6,162 nt of DNA from Abditibacteriota bacterium (lineage in GTDB: Bacteria; Armatimonadota; UBA5829), in contig JAGDDM010000273.1 in NCBI GenBank assembly GCA_017958015.1, positions 1-6,162 of the forward strand. The letters run 5' to 3'. Made by a program: the position numbers and the translations under genes. The notes under the pieces are model-generated. The model was given only the letters and a program-made list of their open reading frames with translations. It made no database searches and was not told where the DNA came from. Numbering within the stretch: position 1 is the first letter of the stretch; each line of letters begins with the position of its first letter. Below, piece after piece: positions 1 through 5,011 of this stretch.

Positions 1-225
1 ACCCACGGAACCGTAGGTACCGAAAGCGTTCTGGTTAACGGTGGAATACTTGTAGAGCGTCAAAGCGCCGTTTGCGTATTCACCGATAGCCCAGGGATCG
101 GTAGTGTCGGAGTTAACCGTGGACCAATCGCCGTCCCGGAGATTCCAGGTGGTAGCGAAAGCGGAGGCGGTGCAGAGAACGATAGCCATAAGCAGGAAAA
201 TAGCCGCAAGCTTAAATTTTCTCAT
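1..225 (-). CDS. Exported protein of unknown function, N-terminal 75 residues (runs off the window)
   Basis: Reading from ATG at 225-223, 75 codons stay open to the window edge, so only the N-terminus is present. Residues 1-24 form a classical Sec signal peptide: a basic start (M-R-K-F-K), a hydrophobic core at 6-20, and A22-F23-A24 for signal peptidase I cleavage before T25. C18 is preceded by leucine, so it is not a good lipobox. The mature part is rich in W, Y, N, T, G and D (for example TTWNLRDGDWS at 25-35 and DPWAIGEY at 43-50), has no cysteine, and looks like a secreted beta-rich protein. It vaguely recalls the N-termini of large bacterial secreted proteins with a PxGxWxYG-like motif, but I do not recognise the family. 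Start choice is supported by AAAGG at 234-230, 4 nt before ATG, and by the signal peptide. Alanine is mostly GCT (7 of 10) and glycine mostly GGT (4 of 6), unlike the neighbouring genes, hinting at high expression. It has its own upstream promoters. Confidence 0.85.
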   Translation of the reverse strand, partial: MRKFKLAAIFLLMAIVLCTASAFATTWNLRDGDWSTVNSDTTDPWAIGEYANGALTLYKYSTVNQNAFGTYGSVG

Positions 226-248
226 AATACCTTTAATCCTTTCGTAAG

Positions 249-276
249 ATTATAAAGAGAAACGATGATGTTACAA
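249..276 (-). promoter_or_regulatory. Candidate proximal promoter (P2) of the exported-protein gene
   Basis: On the minus strand, a perfect -10 hexamer TATAAT (254-249) lies 16 nt downstream of TTGTAA (276-271), which matches TTGACA at 4 of 6 positions. Transcription would start near 242, giving a leader of only about 17 nt that still contains the AAAGG ribosome-binding site at 234-230. The weaker -35 suggests it might depend on an activator; the inverted repeat at 289-355 lies just upstream, at roughly -47 to -113 from this start. This is inferred from consensus matching only. Confidence 0.45.
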
Positions 277-288
277 TTATTCAGTACA

Positions 289-355
289 ATACCGGAACGT
301 CTGCCGACGAAAAATTTAATTGACCACTACGAATATCGTCGGCAAACGTCGGTAT
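289..355 (-). repeat. Long imperfect inverted repeat (about 19 bp stem, 25-nt loop) upstream of the exported-protein gene
   Basis: The arms 289-310 and 336-355 pair as 6 bp (ATACCG with CGGTAT), a 2-nt bulge at 295-296, 4 bp (ACGT with ACGT), one C/A mismatch (301/345), then 9 bp (TGCCGACGA with TCGTCGGCA). The loop is 311-335. No T-tract follows either arm, so it is not an intrinsic terminator. In RNA made from the distal promoter (start near 372) it would occupy about +18 to +84 of the leader, where it could stabilise the mRNA or control translation. As DNA, the right arm has two direct CGTCGG copies (337-342 and 347-352) exactly 10 bp apart, one helical turn, and the left arm has the inverted counterpart CCGACG (304-309). 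It could therefore be a regulator binding site serving the proximal promoter. The sequence does not decide between RNA and DNA roles. Confidence 0.75.
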
Positions 356-378
356 CGTAAAAAATAACCTACATAATC

Positions 379-407
379 ATTGTACCCCCCATTAACAACA
401 ATGTCAA
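379..407 (-). promoter_or_regulatory. Strong near-consensus sigma70-type promoter (P1) for the exported-protein gene
   Basis: On the minus strand a perfect -35 TTGACA (407-402) is separated by exactly 17 nt from TACAAT (384-379), 5 of 6 to the -10 consensus. Transcription would begin near 372, leaving a leader of about 147 nt before the ATG at 225. An uninterrupted A8 tract on the transcribed-sense strand (426-419), at about -47 to -54, followed further upstream by AT-rich sequence, resembles an UP element. The spacer ends in six G residues abutting the -10. The only downstream gene in this orientation is the exported-protein gene, so that is the likely target. Confidence 0.75.
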
Positions 408-414
408 GGGGGGT
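384..414. repeat. C6/G6 inverted repeat enclosing the -35 and spacer of promoter P1
   Basis: ACCCCCC (384-390) and GGGGGGT (408-414) are exact complements separated by 17 nt. Read on the plus strand, the stem is followed by TGTG and then eight T residues (419-426), which superficially resembles a rho-independent terminator for plus-strand transcription, but there is no plus-strand gene for it to serve. On the minus strand no immediate T-run follows. The repeat flanks the -35 box and overlaps the edge of the -10, so it may be an operator-like element or an incidental by-product of G and C runs. Confidence 0.5.
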
Positions 415-452
415 TGTGTTTTTTTTGAAAATTATTTTAAGCGGACGTCCGA

Positions 453-1817
453 TTATTTTCGTTTTTCGACGGAGTTTTTAACGTTAACGGGAGCCGTTCC
501 GCCCTTCGCTTTCCTGGCGGCCACGCTGGCCTCAACGGTGAGCATTTCCTTCACCCCGTCGGGAGCGTCGGGAGCGTATTTCTTTATCTCCTCCTCCGTC
601 AGGTCATCGAACTCTTTGCCCTTGTCCACGCAGTAGGCAACCAGCGCCCCGACCTGGGCGTGGGCGGAGCGGAAAGGCAGTCCCGCCCGAACGAGAGCGT
701 CCGCCAAATCCGTGGCGGTGGAGTAGGACTCGCCCGCCTTCTTATACATTATATCCACATTATATACCGCCGTGTCCAGCATCAGCGCGAAGGCCGACAG
801 CGACAGCTTCACAGTGTCCACGGCGTCGAAAAGGGGCTCCTTGTCCTCCTGAAGGTCCCGGTTGTAGGTCATGGGCAGACCCTTCTGGAGAGTGAGCAGA
901 CTCATGAGGTCGGCTATCACTCTGGCGGACTTGCCCCGGACAAGTTCCGCCACGTCCGGGTTCTTCTTCTGGGGCATAATGGAGGAGCCGGTGGTGACGG
1001 AGTCGTCAAGAGTCACGAAACCGAACTCGGAGGTGTTCCAAATCACCGTTTCCTCGGCGAATCGGGAAAGGTGAATCATGAGGATTGAGGCGGCGGAGAG
1101 AAACTCGGAGATGAAATCCCGGTCCGCCACGCTGTCAAGGCTGTTTTCCGACACGGAGTCGAAGCCCAGCTCCCTCGCAACGAAATCTCTGTCGATGGGA
1201 AAAGTGGTGCCCGCCAGAGCGCCGCTGCCCAGGGGGAGAACCGCCACGCGCTTGCGGCAGTCGATAAATCTGGCCTTGTCCCGCTCCAGCATACAGCAGT
1301 AGGCCATGAAGTAGTGGCCCAGAAGAACGGGCTGAGCGTGCTGCATGTGGGTGTAACCCGGCAGAACGGCGTCTTTGTACCTGTCGGCGGCATCCACTAT
1401 CACTTTGCAAAAGTCGTCGATGAGACCCGCGATGGCGTCGATCTCGTCCATCATGTAGAGGCGGACGTCGGTGCAGACCTGGTCGTTGCGGCTGCGGGCG
1501 GTGTGGAGCCGGCCGGCGGCGGCGCCTATCTCCGCGAAGAGCATTTTCTCCGCGTTCATATGCACATCCTCGGCGGAGGTGTCGAAAACAACCTCCCCCT
1601 TCTCCCACCGGGCGTATATGGCCTCCAGACCCTTCACTATCTTAGCGGAGTCCTCGGCGGGAATTATGCCCTGCTTGCCCAGCATTTTGGCGTGGGCGAT
1701 GCTGCCCCGTATATCCTGAGGGAACAGGCGGCAGTCGTAGGACACGGACTCGGTGAATTTCTCCACCACGTCGGCCATGCCCTTGGAGAAGCGGCCGCCC
1801 CATAATTTTTCTGACAT
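453..1817 (-). CDS. argH: Argininosuccinate lyase (EC 4.3.2.1)
   Basis: Cytosolic enzyme that splits argininosuccinate into arginine and fumarate, the last step of arginine biosynthesis; the family works as a homotetramer with active sites shared between subunits. At 454 residues it has the usual full length. It begins with the typical WGGRF (6-10). It carries the substrate-binding ARSRNDQV (107-114), GYTHMQHAQP (154-163) with the conserved histidine H157, and the fumarase/aspartase superfamily signature GSSIMPQKKNPD (277-288), whose flexible loop holds the catalytic serine. YNRDLQEDKEP (318-328) is also family-typical. The C-terminus ends in a basic EKRK. The start is fixed by AGGGAG at 1830-1825, 7 nt before ATG. 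The gene is separated from mnmA by 177 nt holding repeats and a candidate promoter. No other arg gene is in the window, so it is detached from any arginine operon here. No intrinsic terminator is evident after its TAA stop. Confidence 0.97.
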   Translation of the reverse strand: MSEKLWGGRFSKGMADVVEKFTESVSYDCRLFPQDIRGSIAHAKMLGKQGIIPAEDSAKIVKGLEAIYARWEKGEVVFDTSAEDVHMNAEKMLFAEIGAAAGRLHTARSRNDQVCTDVRLYMMDEIDAIAGLIDDFCKVIVDAADRYKDAVLPGYTHMQHAQPVLLGHYFMAYCCMLERDKARFIDCRKRVAVLPLGSGALAGTTFPIDRDFVARELGFDSVSENSLDSVADRDFISEFLSAASILMIHLSRFAEETVIWNTSEFGFVTLDDSVTTGSSIMPQKKNPDVAELVRGKSARVIADLMSLLTLQKGLPMTYNRDLQEDKEPLFDAVDTVKLSLSAFALMLDTAVYNVDIMYKKAGESYSTATDLADALVRAGLPFRSAHAQVGALVAYCVDKGKEFDDLTEEEIKKYAPDAPDGVKEMLTVEASVAARKAKGGTAPVNVKNSVEKRK

Positions 1818-1836
1818 CGGTTTACTCCCTGATTGG

Positions 1837-1875
1837 ATTAGGTTATTAGGTTGTTAGGTTATTAGGTTATTAGGT
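1837..1875. repeat. Tandem 8-bp repeat array (ATTAGGTT, 4.9 copies)
   Basis: Five head-to-tail units start at 1837, 1845, 1853, 1861 and 1869. Four read ATTAGGTT (the last lacks its final T) and the third reads GTTAGGTT. The array begins 19 nt upstream of the argH start codon, just beyond the ribosome-binding site, and would lie in the argH mRNA leader if the candidate promoter at 1899-1928 is used. The core word TTAGGT is the reverse complement of the word repeated in the second array at 1959-1986. Confidence 0.95.
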
Positions 1876-1880
1876 GCGGT

Positions 1881-1897
1881 GTCCGCCTTCGGCGGAC
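1881..1897. repeat. Perfect 7-bp GC-rich hairpin between the repeat arrays
   Basis: GTCCGCC (1881-1887) and GGCGGAC (1891-1897) are perfect complements around a TTC triloop. No T-run follows on either strand, so it is not an intrinsic terminator. If argH is transcribed from the TATAAT at 1904-1899, the start would fall near 1892, within this element, so the hairpin would overlap the promoter start region rather than form intact in the leader. If transcription reads through from mnmA, it would form fully. Confidence 0.7.
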
Positions 1898-1898
1898 G

Positions 1899-1928
1899 AT
1901 TATATAACCCACATCGCGAGGTTGGCTA
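1899..1928 (-). promoter_or_regulatory. Candidate argH promoter
   Basis: A perfect TATAAT on the minus strand (1904-1899) lies 18 nt downstream of TAGCCA (1928-1923), which matches TTGACA at 4 of 6 positions. The predicted start is near 1892, about 75 nt upstream of the argH ATG. The long gap after mnmA makes a separate promoter reasonable, but the -35 is weak and read-through from the upstream four-gene block is equally possible. I see no recognisable arginine-repressor box. Confidence 0.4.
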
Positions 1929-1937
1929 TAGGAATCC

Positions 1938-1953
1938 GTCGCCGCCGGGCGAC
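1938..1953. repeat. Small 6-bp GC-rich hairpin downstream of mnmA
   Basis: GTCGCC (1938-1943) pairs with GGCGAC (1948-1953) around a GCCG tetraloop. It lies about 40 nt beyond the mnmA stop, where a terminator would be expected, but the downstream minus-strand sequence has no T-tract. It could act as an mRNA 3'-end stabiliser or be incidental. Confidence 0.5.
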
Positions 1954-1958
1954 ACATT

Positions 1959-1986
1959 ACCTAAAACCTAAAACCTGAAACCTATT
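1959..1986. repeat. Tandem 7-bp repeat array (ACCTAAA-like, 4 copies)
   Basis: Four head-to-tail heptamers read ACCTAAA (1959), ACCTAAA (1966), ACCTGAA (1973) and ACCTATT (1980), ending 8 nt from the mnmA stop codon. The word ACCTAA is the reverse complement of TTAGGT in the 8-bp array at 1837-1875, so the two arrays face each other across about 83 nt. In a read-through mnmA-argH transcript they could pair in 6-bp segments separated by small bulges. Confidence 0.9.
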
Positions 1987-1994
1987 AAAATCAA

Positions 1995-3023
1995 TTACAA
2001 TACAATTTCTCCGCCGCACATTACGGCGTCGTCTTCGTATAAAACACAGTGCTGCCCCGCGGCGGGAGCGAAAACCGGCACCTCGAAGCGGACGGTCATG
2101 CTATCGCCGTCGAGATTGACTATTCGGCAGGGCTTGGGTTCGCCGCCGGAGCGTATCTTGCCGCCGTAGACCTTGCCCGCCTCAACATCCCCGAGGAAGT
2201 TCACCCGTTTCACGCTTACTTCGTTTTTGTAGGCTTCTTCCCGGGAACCCACGGTGACGGTGTTGTCGGCGGGATTTATAGCCAGCACGTAGTAGGGTTC
2301 CGGCGCGGCAATGCCGATTCCCCGGCGCTGACCCACGGTGTAGAAGGAAATCCCCTTGTGGACGCCCATAACTTCGCCGCCGACGCTCAAAATGTCGCCG
2401 GGCTCCTCCGGGGGAATCAAATCCCGATAATCGCTTGTGAAGCACAGCTCCATGCTGTCCGCCCGCTCGGAGACCTCCATGTCGATCTCCCGAGCGATTC
2501 GGCGAATGTCGTCCTTGGTCCTGTCGCCGCAGGGAAAGAAAACTTTATCCAGCCGCTCGCGGGGAATGCCGTAGAGGAAATAGCTCTGATCCCGGCCCCT
2601 GTCCGCCCCCCGCAGGAGTCTGCCCTTTTCGATTCGGGCGTAGTGGCCGGTGGCGATGCTTTCCACCCCGGTTTCGCCTCTCACGAAGTCCCACACCGCG
2701 CCGAACTTGAACAGCCGGTTGCAGCTGACGCAGGGAGAGGGAGTCTCACCCCGCATGTAGGCCTGCCGGGTGCCGTCGATGATGAGATTTTCAAACTCCG
2801 CCCGCACGTCTATCACCGCGTGGGCGATACCCACCTTTTCCGCCACTTTGGCGGCCTTGGCGGGAGCGTCGGACTCGCCGGGGAGCATCATGGTGACCCC
2901 CAAAACATTGAAACCCGCCCGCTTCAGCAGGAGGGAGGTGACGGCGCTGTCCACGCCGCCGCTTATGAGGGCGATTATGTCCTTGCTCGTGGGAGTGAAA
3001 TCCGTTGCCGAGACAACTTTCAT
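1995..3023 (-). CDS. mnmA: tRNA-specific 2-thiouridylase MnmA (three-cysteine, Fe-S type)
   Basis: Puts sulfur on C2 of the wobble uridine (U34) of Lys, Glu and Gln tRNAs by ATP-dependent adenylation followed by thiolation, in the cytosol. The PP-loop SGGVDS is at 21-26. Other family motifs are GETPSPCVSCNRLFKFG (92-108), ATGHYARI (124-131), DQSYFLYG (145-152), DSMELCF (189-195) and FYTVGQRRGIGI (227-238), with the small C-terminal beta domain after about 240. At 342 residues it is slightly shorter than the usual 360 or so and lacks the acidic NWDEDD-type segment of the E. coli form. Where the E. coli enzyme has Asp-x-x-Cys, this one has C98-x-x-C101; with C194 that makes the three-cysteine set of the Thermus-type enzyme, which uses a [4Fe-4S] cluster. 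The ATG overlaps the stop of the preceding glycosyltransferase gene (ATGA), with only a weak Shine-Dalgarno sequence, so translation is probably coupled. Longer upstream starts in this frame only cover the neighbouring gene. Confidence 0.95.
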   Translation of the reverse strand: MKVVSATDFTPTSKDIIALISGGVDSAVTSLLLKRAGFNVLGVTMMLPGESDAPAKAAKVAEKVGIAHAVIDVRAEFENLIIDGTRQAYMRGETPSPCVSCNRLFKFGAVWDFVRGETGVESIATGHYARIEKGRLLRGADRGRDQSYFLYGIPRERLDKVFFPCGDRTKDDIRRIAREIDMEVSERADSMELCFTSDYRDLIPPEEPGDILSVGGEVMGVHKGISFYTVGQRRGIGIAAPEPYYVLAINPADNTVTVGSREEAYKNEVSVKRVNFLGDVEAGKVYGGKIRSGGEPKPCRIVNLDGDSMTVRFEVPVFAPAAGQHCVLYEDDAVMCGGEIVL

Positions 3024-3754
3024 CCGCCCAGAAGTCTCTTCCGAAGAACCTTCATCATGAACTTCGGCAGCATGGCCACTTTGGAAATCTTCTTGGGGTT
3101 CTTGCAAAGGCGGTGGAGCCACTCCATGCCGTGCCTTTGCATCCACACCGGCGCCCGCTCGATTCTGCCGGAGAAAACGTCGAAGGTGCCCCCCACGCCT
3201 ATGGCCGCCTTGACGCCCAGCTTGTCCAGGTTCCGCTTGATAAGCTTTTCCTGGGCCGGAATGCCCATGGCAACCAGAAGAATGTCGGCGCCGCTGGCTT
3301 TCACTTCCTCTACAATCGACGCTTCCTCCTCCGGCTTGAAATAGCCGTGGTGGACGCCGACCACTTTCATGTCCGGATACTGCTCCAGAAGCTTTTGCCG
3401 AGCCTCCTCCGCCACGCCGGGAGCGGCGCCCAGGAAGTATATCGAAAAGCCCTTTTCGCCGGAAAGCCGGCAAAGGCTGCGGGCCAAATCCACGCCGCTG
3501 ACTTTTTCGGTGATGCCCAGCCCCAAAATCTTCGAGGCAAGCAAAATGCCCGCCCCGTCGGGAGTGACGATATCCGCCTCACGGATTATCTCCGTGAACT
3601 CCGGATCGTCCATGGCTATGACAACCGCCGACGCGTCGGCGGTTACTATTATATGTCCCTCGTCGGTTTTGAGATATTCGAGGATTTTGTCGATGACCTC
3701 CGCCGCGGTGACTTTGCAGACGGAGACACCCAGAAGATCCGCTCTCTCGAACAT
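3020..3754 (-). CDS. WecG/TagA/CpsF-family glycosyltransferase (GT26)
   Basis: Family members transfer an N-acetylmannosamine-type sugar from UDP onto a polyprenyl-diphosphate-GlcNAc lipid at the inner face of the cytoplasmic membrane, an early step in wall teichoic acid, enterobacterial common antigen or capsule synthesis. At 244 residues it has full family length. Conserved pieces are VTADASAVV (37-45) with T38, ADIVTPDGAGI (60-70) with the probable catalytic base D66, FLGAAPGVAEEA (107-118), HGYF (136-139), DILLVAMGIPAQEK (157-170), GVGGTFDVFSG (186-196) and RAPVWMQRHGMEWLHRL (200-216). The last 27 residues are strongly basic with hydrophobic patches (KNPKK, KFMMKVLRKR), matching the C-terminal tail that docks TagA to the membrane. 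There is no transmembrane helix. The start is set by GAGGG (3766-3762), 7 nt before ATG, and by the ahcY stop TAG immediately upstream in the same frame. The exact sugar and acceptor cannot be told, so no specific symbol is given. Confidence 0.92.
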   Translation of the reverse strand: MFERADLLGVSVCKVTAAEVIDKILEYLKTDEGHIIVTADASAVVIAMDDPEFTEIIREADIVTPDGAGILLASKILGLGITEKVSGVDLARSLCRLSGEKGFSIYFLGAAPGVAEEARQKLLEQYPDMKVVGVHHGYFKPEEEASIVEEVKASGADILLVAMGIPAQEKLIKRNLDKLGVKAAIGVGGTFDVFSGRIERAPVWMQRHGMEWLHRLCKNPKKISKVAMLPKFMMKVLRKRLLGG

Positions 3755-5011
3755 CTATGTTCCCTCTTGCCAGGAGGCCAGATACTTCACCTGCTCCTCC
3801 GTGAGAGTGTCTATCTCGATGCCCATGCCCGCCAGCTTCAGCTTCGCAACCTCGGCGTCGATGAAATCCGGCACGGCGTAGACTTTCCGGCTCAGGGTTG
3901 TATGGTGCTTCACCATGTACTCGGCGCAGAGAGCCTGATTGGCGAAACTCATGTCCATAACGGACGCCGGATGACCCTCGGCGGAAGCCAGATTGATCAA
4001 ACGGCCGTCGCCAAGCAGATAAACATTGTTGCCGCCGGGGAGAGTGTATTCCTCGTTGTAGGGGCGCACGGTTCTGTGAGCTGTGGCTATCTCCTCCAGA
4101 GCGGGGATGTCCAGCTCCACGTTGAAGTGGCCGGAGTTGCACACGATGGCACCGTCCTTCATCACCGCCCAGTGTTCCTTGCGAATCACGTGGATGTCGC
4201 CGGTGACGGTGCAGAAAATATCGCCCATCGGCGCCGCCTTTTCCATGGGCATAACCGCGAAGCCGTCCATGGCCGCCGCCACTGCCCGCATGGGGTCAAC
4301 TTCCGTGACGATGACGTTGGCGCCCATACCCTTGGCCCGGAGAGCCAGGCCCTTGCCGCAGTTGCCGTAACCGGCCACAACGAAGGTCTTGCCCGCCAGG
4401 AGAATGTTGGTGGCGCGGATGATGCCGTCCAGGGTGCTCTGACCGGTGCCGTAGTAGTTGTCGAACATGTGCTTTGTCATGGCGTCGTTCACGGCGATGA
4501 TGGGATAGGCCAGAACCCCGTCGTTTTCCATTGCCCGAAGCCGAATGACGCCGGTGGTGGTCTCCTCGGTGCCGCCGATGATGCCCGGTATCAGGTCCCG
4601 GCGCTTGGAGTGAATGAGACCCACGGTGTCGGCGCCGTCGTCCATGGTGAGCATGGGTTTTGCGTCAAGAACCGCGTTGATGTGTCTGTAATATGTGTCG
4701 TCGTCCTCGCCCTTGATGGCGAAAACCGGGATTCCGTAGTGGGTGACCAGGGACGCGGCCACGTCATCCTGGGTGGAGAGGGGATTGGAGGCGCAGAGAT
4801 ACACATCGGCGCCGCCGGCCTTCAGAGTAATCACAAGGTTGGCGGTTTCGGTGGTAACGTGGAGACAGGCGCCCACGGTGATGCCGTCAAGGGGCCGCTC
4901 CGCCTCGAAGCGTTTGCGGATAAGGCGGGTGACGGGCATCTCCCGCAGGGCGTACTCAATGCGGAGTTTACCGGCGGAAGCCAGGGTTATATCTTTGACG
5001 CTGTACTTCAT
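3755..5011 (-). CDS. ahcY: Adenosylhomocysteinase (S-adenosyl-L-homocysteine hydrolase, EC 3.13.2.1)
   Basis: NAD-dependent cytosolic enzyme that reversibly splits S-adenosylhomocysteine into adenosine and homocysteine, relieving product inhibition of methyltransferases. At 418 residues it is a short-form enzyme. Visible motifs: LHVTTETA (50-57) with H51, T53 and E55 at the adenosine site; NPLSTQDDVA (76-85); MDDGAD (123-128) with D125; GGTEETTTGV (146-155) with E150; the catalytic-site K180 and D184 in NDAMTKHMFDN (175-185); GTGQSTLDGI (188-197); the Rossmann loop GYGNCGKG (214-221); and EGHPASVMDMSF (345-356). It ends in LTEEQVKYLASW plus four residues, close to the Thermotoga/archaeal short form, without the long KPxxYRY tail. 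The start is the ATG overlapping the upstream aminotransferase stop (TGATG); the open frame extends 49 codons further upstream but that part lies within the aminotransferase gene and is not SAHH-like. It ends in TAG, directly abutting and in frame with the next gene. Shine-Dalgarno sequence is weak, so translation is probably coupled. Confidence 0.96.
   Translation of the reverse strand: MKYSVKDITLASAGKLRIEYALREMPVTRLIRKRFEAERPLDGITVGACLHVTTETANLVITLKAGGADVYLCASNPLSTQDDVAASLVTHYGIPVFAIKGEDDDTYYRHINAVLDAKPMLTMDDGADTVGLIHSKRRDLIPGIIGGTEETTTGVIRLRAMENDGVLAYPIIAVNDAMTKHMFDNYYGTGQSTLDGIIRATNILLAGKTFVVAGYGNCGKGLALRAKGMGANVIVTEVDPMRAVAAAMDGFAVMPMEKAAPMGDIFCTVTGDIHVIRKEHWAVMKDGAIVCNSGHFNVELDIPALEEIATAHRTVRPYNEEYTLPGGNNVYLLGDGRLINLASAEGHPASVMDMSFANQALCAEYMVKHHTTLSRKVYAVPDFIDAEVAKLKLAGMGIEIDTLTEEQVKYLASWQEGT

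Noticed and set aside
13..18. Lipoprotein signal in the exported protein
   Set aside because: C18 follows I-V-L, and Leu at -1 does not fit a lipobox. A signal peptidase I site at A22-F-A24 is better. The range given refers to residues, not bases.
289..355. Terminal inverted repeats of a small transposon or MITE
   Set aside because: The inverted repeat encloses only 25 nt, no flanking target duplication is evident, and the position between promoter and gene fits a regulatory element better.
427..451. Intrinsic terminator for argH (palindrome CGGACGTCCG at 442-451 and AT palindrome near 428-438)
   Set aside because: The GC palindrome can form only a 3-bp stem with a 4-nt loop, and minus-strand sequence after it runs to A rather than T. 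Not a credible rho-independent terminator.
660..1805. Several plus-strand open frames opposite argH
   Set aside because: argH is unambiguous on the minus strand, and none of these frames has a family motif or convincing ribosome-binding site.
1938..1953. Intrinsic terminator after mnmA
   Set aside because: The stem is short and there is no T-tract downstream on the minus strand.
2049..3344. Plus-strand open frame (about 431 codons) opposite mnmA
   Set aside because: Antisense to mnmA and part of the glycosyltransferase gene, with no recognisable motif and low-complexity composition. Treated as a shadow.
3024..3473. N-terminal extension of mnmA upstream of 3023
   Set aside because: This part is an out-of-frame reading of the glycosyltransferase gene. 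The PP-loop at residues 21-26 from the ATG at 3023 fits a normal MnmA start.
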